DNA of 64,000 nt from Hydrogenophaga sp. (GCF_030373245.1 NZ_JAUCZF010000002.1:310001-374000); one strand, 5' to 3'. Shown: positions 25,356 to 37,211, counted from the first letter of the stretch. Numbers and translations are program-made. Notes: generated by a model not told the origin, from the sequence alone.

Positions 25356-26946
25356 GCCTGAGCCCTGTCGCGAGCGCACCGTCCAGCGTGGGGCTGGGCA
25401 TGGCGGGTGCGACACGGGTGCGCTCGGCCACCCCCCGGCTCCATGCCGCTTGCCATGCGGGCAAGGTGTGCGCCGGGGTTTCACCCAGGCCACGCACCAC
25501 GCATCCCCCCGCCGCGCCCGCGGCCGCCACCGCCTGCAACTGATCGGGCGCGAGGATGCCGCCAATACCGACCACCGGTGCTGGCGACATGTGTGCCCAC
25601 CAGGCCAGGTTGTGCAGGCCCTGCGGCAGCCACGGCATGTCCTTGGTGGTGGTCGGCCACACCGGGCCGCAGGCGATCAGGTCGGGCTGCAGCGCAGTGG
25701 CGCGGCACAGCTCCCACAGGCTGTGGGAGCTGATGCCGATTTGCAGACCGCTTTCGCGCGCAGCCTGGAGGCGGGACAGGTCGTTGGCCGTGAGCGCCAG
25801 CAGATCGGCCTGGCCGAGGTGGATGGCGCGGGCGCCCGCTTCAAGCGCAACCTGCCAGTGATCGTTCACCACGAGCATCACACCCGCAGCGTCGGCTGCG
25901 CGCTGACTGCGCACGATCGCATCCTGCAGCGCTGAGGTCCATTCGGCATCGTTCAGGGTTTCGGGGCGCTTCATGCGCAGCTGCACCGTGTGCACCGGGG
26001 GCGTGGCTGCAAGCACCGCGTCGACTCGCTCGGCGCTGTCGACGATGGCGTACACGCCAGGATCGCGACCACGCGGCGCACTGGCCCAGCGGTCCGGCTG
26101 GGTATCGGCCAGCGAGAGCTGCGGCAGCAAGCTGGGGTCGAGTGCGAAGCCTGCGCGGGCGATCACCGGTCCCACGCCACGGCCCACCGCGCGCGCATGG
26201 CGCAGCGCGAAGGTGGCGACCATCTTGGCCAGCACGGCCGCGTCGGCCACCACCCAGCCCAGCGCCATCGCGGCGGCCAGGGCCGAGGCAAAGGTGCAGC
26301 CGGTGCCGTGGTTGTGCGGCGTGTCCTCGCGCGGCAGGCTCAACCAGCCTTGCGCCTGCGGGGTGTCCAGCCAGTCGAGTGAGAGGCTGGTGTGGCGACT
26401 GATCGCGGCCGCGTCGCCCCCGGTGATCACCACCGCTTCGCAGCCCAGCGCGCGCAGGGCGGTCGATTGCGCCGGGATGTCGGTGGGGCTGTGATCTCCC
26501 AGCAAGGCCACGGCCTCGCCCTGGTTTGGTGTGATCACGGTGGCGCGCGGCAGCAGCAGATCGCGGTAGGCGGCGCGCAGCTCGGCGTTGGCCAGTGCCG
26601 CACCCGTGCTGGCCGCCAGTACCGGGTCGACCACCAGTGCCAGCGGCGCGCGCTCGCGCTGCCGGTCGATGAAGCGGGTCAGCACGCGCACGTTCTCCGC
26701 GCTGCCCAGCAGCCCGGTCTTGATCACGCGCGGCGGCATGTCGGCCAGCAGGGTGTCGAGCTGTGCTTGCAAGACATGGGGTGGCGTGGCCTCGATGTGT
26801 GTCACTTCGGTGGTGCTTTGGGCCGTGATGCCGGCCACCACGGTGCAGCAGTGCACGCCCAGGGCATCGGCCGCCCGCTGGTCGGCCGCCAGGCCTGCGC
26901 CGCCACCGCTGTCGGTGCCGGCGATGCTCCAGATGATGGGTGTCAT
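25342..26946 (-). CDS. thiDE: bifunctional HMP-P kinase / thiamine phosphate synthase (ThiD-ThiE fusion)
   Basis: A 534-residue fusion for the last steps of thiamine phosphate synthesis. Residues 1-260 are ThiD, phosphorylating hydroxymethylpyrimidine phosphate ([18 protein letters not shown] at the N-terminus; [14 protein letters not shown] near 210). Residues 290-515 are ThiE, coupling pyrimidine and thiazole ([21 protein letters not shown], then [14 protein letters not shown], and GIGGI). Last gene of the thi operon; its ATG follows the ThiG stop by 1 nt. Regulated by the riboswitch upstream of thiC. Confidence 0.93.
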   Translation of the reverse strand: MTPIIWSIAGTDSGGGAGLAADQRAADALGVHCCTVVAGITAQSTTEVTHIEATPPHVLQAQLDTLLADMPPRVIKTGLLGSAENVRVLTRFIDRQRERAPLALVVDPVLAASTGAALANAELRAAYRDLLLPRATVITPNQGEAVALLGDHSPTDIPAQSTALRALGCEAVVITGGDAAAISRHTSLSLDWLDTPQAQGWLSLPREDTPHNHGTGCTFASALAAAMALGWVVADAAVLAKMVATFALRHARAVGRGVGPVIARAGFALDPSLLPQLSLADTQPDRWASAPRGRDPGVYAIVDSAERVDAVLAATPPVHTVQLRMKRPETLNDAEWTSALQDAIVRSQRAADAAGVMLVVNDHWQVALEAGARAIHLGQADLLALTANDLSRLQAARESGLQIGISSHSLWELCRATALQPDLIACGPVWPTTTKDMPWLPQGLHNLAWWAHMSPAPVVGIGGILAPDQLQAVAAAGAAGGCVVRGLGETPAHTLPAWQAAWSRGVAERTRVAPAMPSPTLDGALATGLRPMPS

Positions 26947-26947
26947 G

Positions 26948-27751
26948 TCAGTCCAGTAAAAAGGGGTGGCCAGAGACGGGTGTGCTCGCCACCGCCATCG
27001 CCTGAGGTGCCATCACGCCGGCTTCAAATGCGCCGCGCCCCGCTTCGATGGCCTGGCCAAACGCACGCGCCATCCGCACCGGGTCCACCGCTTGGGACAC
27101 GGCCGAGTTCAGCAGCACGCCGTCCATGCCCAGTTCCATCGCCTGTGCCGCGTGGGAGGGCGCGCCGATGCCCGCGTCCACGATCAGCGGCACGTCAGGC
27201 AGGCGCGCGCGCAGGGTGCGCAGCGCAAACGGGTTGATCAAGCCTTGCCCAGAGCCAATCGGCGCGCCCCAGGGCATGAGCAGCTCACAGCCCGCGTCGA
27301 GCAGGCGCTGGCAGGTCACGAGATCGTCGGTGCAGTAAGGAAACACATGAAAGGCGTCTTTCACCAGCTGCGCGGCGGCCTCCACCGTGCCCCAGGGGTC
27401 GGGCTGCAGTGTGTGTTCGTCGCCCACCACCTCCAGCTTGATCCAAGTGGTGCCGTACAGCTCGCGCGCCATGTGGGCCAGCGTGACTGCCTCGCGCGCC
27501 GTGCGGCAGCCCGCGGTGTTGGGCAGCAGGCGCGCACCGCGCTCGCGCACCGCCGCCTGGATGATGGCGATGAAGCCGTTGTCGCCCGCCGCCGCCAGCG
27601 TGCGCTTCAAGCCCACGGTGACGATCTGCGCACCGCTGGCGGCGATGCTGTCGGCCAGCACCAGCGGCGACGGGTAGCCGGCTGTGCCGATAAGGAAGCG
27701 ACTGCTGAGTGTGGTGCCGTACAACGTCCAGTGGGCTGAGGCTTGATTCAT
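26948..27751 (-). CDS. thiG: thiazole synthase ThiG
   Basis: A 267-residue TIM-barrel enzyme that builds the thiazole phosphate from deoxyxylulose phosphate, dehydroglycine and ThiS thiocarboxylate. Visible family blocks: [13 protein letters not shown] at the N-terminus, [24 protein letters not shown] with the Schiff-base lysine, and [20 protein letters not shown] 27751 ([12 protein letters not shown]) is chosen over 16 codons of upstream open frame. An unusually long 139-nt gap containing a repeat element separates it from thiS. Confidence 0.95.
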   Translation of the reverse strand: MNQASAHWTLYGTTLSSRFLIGTAGYPSPLVLADSIAASGAQIVTVGLKRTLAAAGDNGFIAIIQAAVRERGARLLPNTAGCRTAREAVTLAHMARELYGTTWIKLEVVGDEHTLQPDPWGTVEAAAQLVKDAFHVFPYCTDDLVTCQRLLDAGCELLMPWGAPIGSGQGLINPFALRTLRARLPDVPLIVDAGIGAPSHAAQAMELGMDGVLLNSAVSQAVDPVRMARAFGQAIEAGRGAFEAGVMAPQAMAVASTPVSGHPFLLD

Positions 27752-27825
27752 GTGACGTGATTTCAATGCGCCGGAGCGCGATAAGTTTGCAGGCAGCACA
27801 GCCAGCCCAGGACACCGCGGAACCG

Positions 27826-27886
27826 GCTTCGCCGGGCCGCCAGTGCCGCCCAGTGGAGGGTGACGCGAAGCGGCGCGGGGGGAACC
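27826..27886. repeat. GC-rich intergenic repeat, copy C (inside thi operon)
   Basis: GGAACCGGCTTCGCCGGGCC (27829-27848 region) matches 48008-48027 with two changes, and GCGAAGCGGCGCGGGGGG matches the ends of copies A and B. It ends 4 nt after the thiS stop codon, the same placement as the other copies. No coding capacity. Confidence 0.65.
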
Positions 27887-27890
27887 ATAT

Positions 27891-28118
27891 TCAGCCTCCG
27901 ACGATGGCCTGGAAAGACAGCACGGTGTCGCCTGCCCTCAAGCGCTGTTGGTCGCGCTGCGAGCGCGGTACGAATGTGCCGTTGACCGCCGTGGCCACCG
28001 CTTGAGCGTCCACACCCTGCGCCTCCAAAAGCGCTGCCAGCGTCAGGCCCTCGGGGCAGGGCAGCGTCTGGTCGTTGAACCTCAGGTGTGTTGAGTGCGG
28101 TTCAATGGTTTCAGACAT
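27891..28118 (-). CDS. thiS: sulfur carrier protein ThiS
   Basis: A 75-residue ubiquitin-fold carrier ending in the obligatory Gly-Gly, whose thiocarboxylate donates sulfur to ThiG. The segments [15 protein letters not shown] and [16 protein letters not shown] match the family. About 10 residues longer at the N-terminus than E. coli ThiS (66). Its start overlaps thiO by 8 nt. ThiF, which adenylates ThiS, is not in this window. Confidence 0.93.
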   Translation of the reverse strand: MSETIEPHSTHLRFNDQTLPCPEGLTLAALLEAQGVDAQAVATAVNGTFVPRSQRDQQRLRAGDTVLSFQAIVGG

Positions 28119-29223
28119 CGGCCTTCTCCTGCGCGGGTTCGGTCAGGCTCAGTGTTTCAAGAGCGTCCTGCACCAGCGCCGGCGCCAGCAGCCAGCCGTG
28201 GCGAAACAGGCCGTTGATGCGCAGCAGGCCAGCTTCGGTGTGCGTGGCGGGTTCGTTGTCTGGCAGTGCGGGGCGCAGGTTGCTCTCCATGTGCACGATG
28301 CGCGCCTCGGCCAGATCGGGCAACACGCTGTGCGCCGCGCTCATGAGCTCCACCGCGCTGCGCAGGCTCACCGGTGAACGGTCTTCGCTTTCGATTTCGC
28401 TGGCACCCACCACGAACAGATTGCCCGGGCGCGGCACGATGTAGACGCGGTGTCGCGGGTGCAGCAGGCGCAGCGGCCGCTGCAGACTCACGCCGGGTGC
28501 GTGCAGCCAGATCAACTCTCCGCGCACGCCACGCACCGGCGCGTCTGGCCGGGCGCCGCAGCCGCGCGCATCGATCACCAGGTCAAAGCCTATGGGCGCT
28601 TCACCCTCGACCTGCAGCAGGCCCGGCGCCACGCGCGCCACGCGTTCGCCCCAGCACCACCACACGCCCGGCGCGTGCGCTGCCAGCGTCGCCATCATCT
28701 CGCGCGGCATCAGTTGCGCCTCGCCGGGCAGCAGCCAGGCGTGTAGGCCGGGCGCCACGTCGGGCTCCAGCGCAGCCAAGGCTGCGCGGTCCAGCGGCTC
28801 AGGCGCTTGTGTCTCGCCGGCGAGGGTACGCGCGTGTTCCAGCCGCGCCAGCACACGCTGGGCCGCGCCCCTATCGCTGCCGTGTGCCAGCAGCAGGCTG
28901 CCGTGTTGCGCAAACAGCGGCTGGCTCACGCCCTCGGCCAAAAGCGTCTCGGCCACTTCGCGCCACAGCGCCAGCGAGCGCCAGCCGAGCAAGGCCACCT
29001 CGGGGCTGGCGTTGTCCAGCTCGGCCAGCGGGCTGAGCATGCCGGCGGCGGTGAAGCCTGCCGCATGCGGCGTGGCGGGGGCGGACAGCGTGCCGATGGC
29101 GGGTGCCTGTGGCCCCGGTGCCGGGTCGAACACGGTGACCGCGTGCCCGGCGCGGCTCAGCTGCCAGGCCAGCAGCCGCCCCAGCACACCCGCGCCAGCG
29201 ATGCCAATTCTCAATGCGGCCAC
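28111..29223 (-). CDS. thiO: glycine oxidase ThiO
   Basis: A 370-residue FAD-dependent amine oxidase (DAO family) that makes dehydroglycine for ThiG. The dinucleotide-binding motif GIAGAGVLGRLLAWQL is at 7-22, and the C-terminal FAD/substrate block includes INGLFRHGWLLAP near 335. Placed 4 nt after thiC and overlapping thiS, matching an oxygen-dependent thiazole branch as in other Burkholderiales; no ThiH is seen. Confidence 0.92.
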   Translation of the reverse strand: MAALRIGIAGAGVLGRLLAWQLSRAGHAVTVFDPAPGPQAPAIGTLSAPATPHAAGFTAAGMLSPLAELDNASPEVALLGWRSLALWREVAETLLAEGVSQPLFAQHGSLLLAHGSDRGAAQRVLARLEHARTLAGETQAPEPLDRAALAALEPDVAPGLHAWLLPGEAQLMPREMMATLAAHAPGVWWCWGERVARVAPGLLQVEGEAPIGFDLVIDARGCGARPDAPVRGVRGELIWLHAPGVSLQRPLRLLHPRHRVYIVPRPGNLFVVGASEIESEDRSPVSLRSAVELMSAAHSVLPDLAEARIVHMESNLRPALPDNEPATHTEAGLLRINGLFRHGWLLAPALVQDALETLSLTEPAQEKADV

Positions 29224-29227
29224 GGAC

Positions 29228-31400
<2,173 letters not shown>

Positions 31401-31777
31401 CCGTCAGTTTAGCCGACGCATCCGCCGGGTTGGCATTTCCCTGGCGGTCTGGGGTGGCTTTGGCGCGCGCGGCGGGTCGGGCGCGATCAGCCCGATGGGG
31501 CGCCGCCGGTCATTCGCTGAACAGGGCCGAAGCCCGGTCGGCTCGCGGTGATGGCTGGCGAGGGACACTCGCCGTTTCTGCTGGAGCGCCAGCCGCCGCA
31601 TCAAAACCGATGCTTGAATCGGATCAGCAACTTTCGGAAAACGGTCGATCCGAATCACGCAGGGCAGGTCGCCGAATGGCTCATGAATTGCAACCGGTCC
31701 ATCGGCAGGGTTCTGCTGACACGACGGTATCGCTGCGAGCGCATGGCGCACAGCGAAGTCCACGCTCGCGCGATGCT
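31401..31777. other. intergenic region holding the thiC promoter
   Basis: No gene is seen. On the minus strand TAAACT at 31412-31407 is a possible -10 for the thiC transcript, placing the start close to the riboswitch 5' end; the -35 is poor. The rest has no recognised feature. Confidence 0.35.
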
Positions 31778-32668
31778 TCAGGCCTTGCTCCGGCCTCTCC
31801 AGCCGCCATGGGGCCATCTGAGCAGGTTCAGCAGGTTGCCAGCCAGAATCAGGCCAACGCCCAAGCCGGTGAACAGGTCCAGCCGTTCCGAATACACCAG
31901 CCAGCCCATCAGCGCGGTGAGCGGAACCCGCAAGAAGTCCATGGGCACCACCACCGTGGCGTCTGCATGCTGCATCGCCCTAGCGAAGCAGTAGTGCGAA
32001 TAGGTGCCACAGAACGCCACCACCACCACCCAGGCCCAGGCCTGCGCCGAAGGCCATTGCCACACCAGAATCGCCGGCACGATCCCGATGGCACTCTGCA
32101 CCACCAGCATCCAGAAACTGATGGCGACGGCTTCATCGGTGCGGGTGAGCGACTTGACCAGCACCACCGAGATCGCGAACCCCACCGCCGCAGCCAGCGC
32201 AATGAGTTGACCGAGGTCGATGTCGCCCGCGCTCGGGCGCACGATGACCGCCACACCCACCAGCCCCAGCACCACGGCGAACCACTTGCGGCCGCTCATG
32301 CGTTCACCCAGAAAAAGAGCTGCCAGAGCGGCTGCCCAGATAGGCATGGTGAATTCAATGGCTACCACCTGCGCCAGCGGGATGAGCGTGAGGGCCACGA
32401 ACCAGCCGTACTGAGCGGCGTAGTGCACCGCATTGCGCAGCGTGTGCTGGGGCAGCCGTTGGGTGCGCATCGCGGCCAGGCCACCCGCCGCGCGCACCAG
32501 GGGCCACAGCATGAGCATGCCCAGGGTGGAGCGCAGCAGCATGATCTGGAACACCGACAACTCGCGAGCAGCCTCGCGCCCGGCCACGGCGATCACCACC
32601 ATCAGCGTCAGCCAGCCAGCCATCCAGCCTGCAGCACGTGAAATGGAGGCTTGAGGGTGAGATGGCAT
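31778..32668 (-). CDS. EamA/DMT-family transporter
   Basis: A 296-residue inner-membrane carrier with about ten helices in two EamA halves (residues 10-135 and 150-285). GEREAARELSVFQ, then LRSTLGMLMLWP near 35 and a second-half motif YCFARAMQHADATVVVPMDFLRVP fit the drug/metabolite transporter superfamily. Substrate unknown. ATGs at 32668 and 32680 are both possible and neither has a clear ribosome binding site. It lies downstream of an AT-poor gap and is monocistronic. Confidence 0.88.
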   Translation of the reverse strand: MPSHPQASISRAAGWMAGWLTLMVVIAVAGREAARELSVFQIMLLRSTLGMLMLWPLVRAAGGLAAMRTQRLPQHTLRNAVHYAAQYGWFVALTLIPLAQVVAIEFTMPIWAAALAALFLGERMSGRKWFAVVLGLVGVAVIVRPSAGDIDLGQLIALAAAVGFAISVVLVKSLTRTDEAVAISFWMLVVQSAIGIVPAILVWQWPSAQAWAWVVVVAFCGTYSHYCFARAMQHADATVVVPMDFLRVPLTALMGWLVYSERLDLFTGLGVGLILAGNLLNLLRWPHGGWRGRSKA

Positions 32669-33007
32669 GGGCGGCAGCATAGCGGATGGCCGGCCTGTTG
32701 ATTCAGCGAGCGGGAGGCGTGCTGAAGCGGTGCCAGGCCCCAGCGGGCCAGAGCGATCTGGCCGAAGTACTGCATGACCGAACGCATGCGGTCAAGAGCC
32801 GAATTTGGCAATTCGAGAGTCGGTTCAAGGCTGGTTGCAGACCCTCGCGACCGGGCCACCCAAGGGTAGTTCCCGACCCAGAACCGACATCGACGCGAGA
32901 TTCAGGTCGCCGCATGACATTCGTTCACGCTTGTGTCGCGGCCGGCAACGACTAGCATCGCGTGCGCCTCTACCACTCGGATACCTATCAAGCCGTTGGT
33001 CTACCCA
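32669..33007. other. intergenic region between DMT transporter start and MBL gene end
   Basis: About 340 nt, no gene supported. Should include the promoter of the minus-strand DMT transporter gene. No terminator hairpin with T-tract is visible for either side. Confidence 0.35.
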
Positions 33008-34528
33008 CTACAAGAACCACCCGAGACGAACATCCAGCGACTCCGGCGGAAGACTGAGCAGCATGCCCTCAACCCCCATGGTGATGGGCCCACGAAAGAT
33101 CTTCCTCGTGTCGCCGAGGAAAGCCGAGTGAAAGATGCGCATCGGGACCTGGGGGAGAAAGTGATGAAGGACCACCTGACGCACATGTGCATCGCGAGCA
33201 ATGCGGGCGACTTCCTCTGGGAACGTGTGATAGGTCTGGATGTCAGAGGCCAACTGCGCCGCGTTGGGCTGCCCACCTCTCACGGCCGCGTCATGGATGA
33301 TTTGCAGCATCTCCGGCTGCAACGCCTCGTGCAGCAGGATATCCGCTCCCTGGGCCTGACGACGGAGGGATTCGCTCGGCAGGGTGTCCCCGCTGATCAC
33401 GATCGACCGGCCCTTGTAGTCGAAGCGATAGCCCACCGCAGGCGCGGCCGGGCGATGATCGACGAGAAACGCCGTCACCTTCAGGCCCGGCGCCTCAAAG
33501 ATCGTTGCGGCACCATCAGCGTCGAACGACCGGATGGTCTCGGCCATGGCGCCAGCACCCTCCGGCGCCGCGATAGTCGGGGGATGATGAGCGATGCGGA
33601 GGTCAGTGTCGATGGCATAAGCCATGTTGAAACCCTGCACCACCTGGTCGACGCCGTCGGGCCCGAGGACCTTCAGCGGTTGCTGTCTAGCCCCTCGCGT
33701 CCAGGCCTTGAGCATCAACTCGCCGAGCCCGCCAATGTGGTCCGAGTGCATGTGGGTGAGCAACACGGCCTCGATGTTGCCGAGCGGGAGCCGCATCAAC
33801 TCGAGGGCCTTGGTGCTGCCCGGCCCGGAGTCCACGATGAAGAGGTGCTTGCCTGCCAGCACGAAGGTGCAGACACCGTGGCGTCGATGCTCGGGTAGAG
33901 GTGCCCCTGTTCCGGCCAGCCCGACGTGGAGCCCGTCGGGAATGCCATCCAACCCGTTGCTCTGCAGCTGGGAGCCCGCCACCGCGCCAAGCAGACGCAG
34001 TCCGATTTGTCGCTGGGCCTGGAACGCGCCGACCACGATCACGACGACGACAACCCCAAGCACGACGACTATGCGCAACCGCGGCGTGACCGCATGGACC
34101 GCTCGATGAGCGAGGTTCTCATGCCGGACAGACGAAGCAAGCAGCGACAGGCCCAGCACTGCCAGGAACAGCAGCTCGCTGGCCAGCGCGCCCTTCGTCA
34201 CCACGGGAAGATCGTCAACGATCACGCTGATCAACCTTCCCGTCACGATCAGAGCCAGAAAGACGATGGGGACCAGCAGCAACGTTGGGTACCGGGTCAG
34301 CGTGCCGATCAGCACGAAGAGGCCCATCCCGAGGAAGAGCCCGCCGAAGTCGCCTCGCAGCGAGTTGATGCCCACGGCGCGCGCCGGCTCGGCCGCCAGA
34401 ATGCCCGTGGCAAGCAACTCCGGCATGACCAGAAAGCCTATTCCCATCAGCAGCAGAAGGGTGCCGACCGCAGTGGCAAGCCACCGCAAGACCACCTCCA
34501 CGCGTGGCGTGCCGAGGATGGCCTTCAT
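33008..34528 (-). CDS. DUF4345-like membrane domain fused to metallo-beta-lactamase fold hydrolase
   Basis: A 506-residue fusion. Residues 1-140 hold four helices (near 14-36, 58-77, 81-103, 113-132) with GINSLRGDFGGLFLGMGLF, a DUF4345-like block; a fifth helix is near 152-168. From 185 on there is an MBL domain with THMHSDHIGG near 256-265 and VISGDT near 395, giving the two-zinc ligand set typical of RNase Z or lactonase-like enzymes. Positive charges lie before helix 1 and between helices 4 and 5, so the enzyme domain is predicted on the periplasmic side. It overlaps the DJ-1-like gene by 4 nt (ATGA). Substrate unknown. Confidence 0.8.
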   Translation of the reverse strand: MKAILGTPRVEVVLRWLATAVGTLLLLMGIGFLVMPELLATGILAAEPARAVGINSLRGDFGGLFLGMGLFVLIGTLTRYPTLLLVPIVFLALIVTGRLISVIVDDLPVVTKGALASELLFLAVLGLSLLASSVRHENLAHRAVHAVTPRLRIVVVLGVVVVVIVVGAFQAQRQIGLRLLGAVAGSQLQSNGLDGIPDGLHVGLAGTGAPLPEHRRHGVCTFVLAGKHLFIVDSGPGSTKALELMRLPLGNIEAVLLTHMHSDHIGGLGELMLKAWTRGARQQPLKVLGPDGVDQVVQGFNMAYAIDTDLRIAHHPPTIAAPEGAGAMAETIRSFDADGAATIFEAPGLKVTAFLVDHRPAAPAVGYRFDYKGRSIVISGDTLPSESLRRQAQGADILLHEALQPEMLQIIHDAAVRGGQPNAAQLASDIQTYHTFPEEVARIARDAHVRQVVLHHFLPQVPMRIFHSAFLGDTRKIFRGPITMGVEGMLLSLPPESLDVRLGWFL

Positions 34529-35364
34529 CGGCGCGTGCCTCCCGCCGCTTTCATCATGAGGTTCGCGACCTCGGCTCCGGCGTTCTGGTTCTGCCCGGTG
34601 ACAAGGCGGCCGTCGACGACGACGTGGTTGGCGAAGAAGTCGCGGAACGCGGTCGCGCTTTCGAACACCGCCCCGGCGGCCCGTAGCTCTCGCTCCGGGT
34701 GCATGGGGGTGATCGAGATGTAGAGTTCCGTGACCTGCTTGTCGGTCACCCCCGTGACACGGCGACCCCTGACCAGCGGTTGGCCGCTCTCGTCATTTGC
34801 GCGCAGCAGGCCGAGAGGTCCATGGCAAACGCCGCCGACCACTTTGCCTGCGGCCCAAGCCTCGGTGATCTTCCGCCCCAGGACCTCGGACTGGCCGAGG
34901 TCGTAGGCTGCCCCCCAGCCACCTGCGAGGTAGATGACGTCGTATCGAGTGAAGTCGATGTCGTCGATGCGCATCGAGTTCTGGACCTTGCTCTGAAGGA
35001 CGGGGTCTTCCAAGTAGCGCTCGTCGTAGTGGGTTCGGATGAAGCGGCTGAGCGTCACCGGGTCGAACGGAATTTTCCCGCCCCTGATGCTGGCGATATC
35101 GACGTTGACTCGGCCACCCTTGAACTCGTAGTAGGGGGCGGTCACTTCGGACGCGGCCACGCCGGTCTCTGCGCCGCCTTCGCCCAGGCGGTCGTGGCTG
35201 GTGGCGATGATCAGCGCCCGTCCTTCGGGGAGCAGATAGTGCTGGCCCTCGAACTCAGGATGCAGACCAAGGCTTTGCAAAATCGCCGGGAGTGCGGTTA
35301 CGACGAGCGCGCTAGCTGCAGCCAGGCCGGCAGCCAGAAGCACCAGACGCCGTCTCATGTTCAT
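34525..35364 (-). CDS. exported DJ-1/PfpI family protein (class I glutamine-amidotransferase fold)
   Basis: A 279-residue protein. Residues 1-27 (MNMRRRLVLLAAGLAAASAL onward) are a signal peptide or N-terminal anchor. The rest is a DJ-1/PfpI fold with nucleophile C180 in GVCHGP, followed by H181, and a conserved acid near E73 (SEVTAPYYEF), as in Hsp31-type glyoxalase/chaperones. Family members are usually cytoplasmic; an exported form is unusual. It begins the operon with the MBL fusion. ATG 35364 is chosen because the upstream open frame has no family residues. Confidence 0.82.
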   Translation of the reverse strand: MNMRRRLVLLAAGLAAASALVVTALPAILQSLGLHPEFEGQHYLLPEGRALIIATSHDRLGEGGAETGVAASEVTAPYYEFKGGRVNVDIASIRGGKIPFDPVTLSRFIRTHYDERYLEDPVLQSKVQNSMRIDDIDFTRYDVIYLAGGWGAAYDLGQSEVLGRKITEAWAAGKVVGGVCHGPLGLLRANDESGQPLVRGRRVTGVTDKQVTELYISITPMHPERELRAAGAVFESATAFRDFFANHVVVDGRLVTGQNQNAGAEVANLMMKAAGGTRR

Positions 35365-35762
35365 GCCGACCCTGCTGGTACTTGTGGTAGGCGACCTGGA
35401 GGGCGGATACCGAAGGCCACTTGAGTCGACGCCGCAGGCGATCGCAAGCGCCAGGCGAAGCCGTTGGCACGCGATGGCTTGGTGATTGTTTGGGGGGAGA
35501 TGTTGATGGCCATGATTGCGTGACAACTTACAGTGAAGTTCTCCAGCCAAGAACTCCTGACCACTAAATGTAGGGGAAGCAAATTCGCTGTAGGCGCCCA
35601 ACAGGCCTTGCCGGTCCAGTTATCACAAAACGTCATCTGATCGCCCGTTCCGCCGGGAATCGAACTTCTATACTAGGTAGAAGCCGCTCGCGGTCAATGG
35701 CCGCCGAGCTTCCAAACTCCTGTGAGGCGTCAACGAAGGCAATGTGGATACCTTTCGGCAAG
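35365..35762. other. divergent control region, DJ-1/MBL operon versus RND efflux operon
   Basis: About 400 nt without a gene. It must contain promoters for both directions. It is locally less GC-rich than its surroundings (35520-35640). TATACT at 35669-35674 is a good -10 for the efflux operon but no good -35 precedes it, suggesting an activator. Confidence 0.5.
35665..35683. promoter_or_regulatory. inverted repeat CTTCTA-N7-TAGAAG over the efflux promoter -10
   Basis: CTTCTA (35665-35670) and TAGAAG (35678-35683) are perfect inverted arms separated by 7 nt. The repeat covers the -10 candidate TATACT. It is a candidate regulator-binding site for the RND operon; the cognate protein is unknown. 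Confidence 0.5.
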
Positions 35763-37211
35763 ATGCCCTACGCCGCTCGAGCCTCGCACAAGAACAGTGT
35801 CGGACTGATTGTGCTGTTTGCACTCGGGGCCTGTTCGTCCGTCGGCCCTGACTACGCGCGTCCACCGTTGTCACTGCAGGCCGATTGGTCTACGCCAGCC
35901 GGACTACGCCCGGTCATAAGCGCTAACGACGAAACCACCTTCTGGGGCAGCTTTGACGATCCGGTGCTGAGCGAACTGCTGCAGTTCGCACAGGCCAACA
36001 ACCTGACACTGCAAACCGCAGCGGCGCAAGTGGCGCAAGCCGAGGCCGTGCTGCGCGGAACGCTGGCATCCGCGCTGCCGGCAGCTCAGCTCTCGGCCGG
36101 CAGCACCTACAGCCAGCCCGATCTGGCCTCGACCCTTCGCGGCACTCAGGAGGGATCAACGGCCCATCAGGTGCTCGGCCAGGTTTCCTGGGAGATTGAC
36201 TTCTGGGGCACACAGCGGCGCGCCACCGAGGTCGACGCCGCGTCCCTGCGCAGCAGCCAGGCGGCATACCGGGCGGCTAACGTGTCGATCAAGGCCAGCG
36301 TGGCCGCCACCTACTGCAATGTGCGGCTGTACGAGCAGCGTCTTGCCGTCGCCCAGGCCAACCTGGCGCAGCAGCAAGAGAGCCTGCGGATCGCCGAGGC
36401 ACGCTTTCGCTTGGGAGCTGCCTCCGAACTGGACTACCGCCAAGCGCAGACGCAGCATGCGCAGACCCTGGCCCAGTTGCCGGCGATCCGCCAATCGCTG
36501 GCGACCTTCCAGCACGCCTTGAGCGTGCTCCTGGGATCTCCGCCGGATCGATTCGCGCGCGAACATCCGATGACGCACGGACTGCCCCGTGCGCCGAAGG
36601 CCGCCGCCGCCGGCCTGCCCAGGGACCTGCTGAGGCGCCGCCCCGACGTGATGCAAGCGGAGGCTGTGGCCATGGCCCAGTCGGCGCGCATCGGTCAGGC
36701 CGAAGCGGCTCTGTACCCAAGCTTCACGCTCGGGGGGTCCTTCGGGTTCTCGACCACCGACAGCGTCTCGGATCTGTTCCGTTGGGACAACCGAACCCTC
36801 TCGGCGGGGCTGGGGCTGGTGCTGCCGCTCTTTGACCGCGAGCGCATCAAGGCGCAGGTCCAGGTTCAGGACAGCCTCTTCAAACAGGCCATGCTGGCCT
36901 ACCAGAACCAGGTGCTGAAGGCGCAGCAGGAGGTCGAGGACGCGATGAGTGCGATCATGGAATACACCGAGCAGGTGGCGCAGTTGAGCGCGGCCGAAGC
37001 CGCAGCATCGAGAAGCGCCGAGCTGGCCGGCGCGCGGTATCGATCCGGGCAGACCGACTACACCACGGTGGCCAGCGCTGAGCAGGCGCGACTCCAGACC
37101 TCCGATGCACGGGTGCAGGCACAAGGCGCCTTGCTCCAGGCCCACATCAGTGCGTGGCGCGCGCTGGGCGGCCTGGAGCAGGACGCGTCCAGCGGGGGAG
37201 CTCAGCCTTGA
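35763..37211 (+). CDS. RND efflux outer-membrane lipoprotein (NodT/OprM family)
   Basis: A 482-residue outer-membrane factor forming the exit duct of the efflux pump. Lipobox LGAC (Cys 24 from this start) is followed by SSVGPDYARPP, the typical mature start of OprM-like proteins; two OEP repeats follow (about 60-245 and 265-465), with the LPRDLLRRRPDVMQAE block between them. ATGs at 35742 and 35697 would lengthen the signal peptide. It overlaps the adaptor gene start by 4 nt. Confidence 0.9.
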   Translation: MPYAARASHKNSVGLIVLFALGACSSVGPDYARPPLSLQADWSTPAGLRPVISANDETTFWGSFDDPVLSELLQFAQANNLTLQTAAAQVAQAEAVLRGTLASALPAAQLSAGSTYSQPDLASTLRGTQEGSTAHQVLGQVSWEIDFWGTQRRATEVDAASLRSSQAAYRAANVSIKASVAATYCNVRLYEQRLAVAQANLAQQQESLRIAEARFRLGAASELDYRQAQTQHAQTLAQLPAIRQSLATFQHALSVLLGSPPDRFAREHPMTHGLPRAPKAAAAGLPRDLLRRRPDVMQAEAVAMAQSARIGQAEAALYPSFTLGGSFGFSTTDSVSDLFRWDNRTLSAGLGLVLPLFDRERIKAQVQVQDSLFKQAMLAYQNQVLKAQQEVEDAMSAIMEYTEQVAQLSAAEAAASRSAELAGARYRSGQTDYTTVASAEQARLQTSDARVQAQGALLQAHISAWRALGGLEQDASSGGAQP

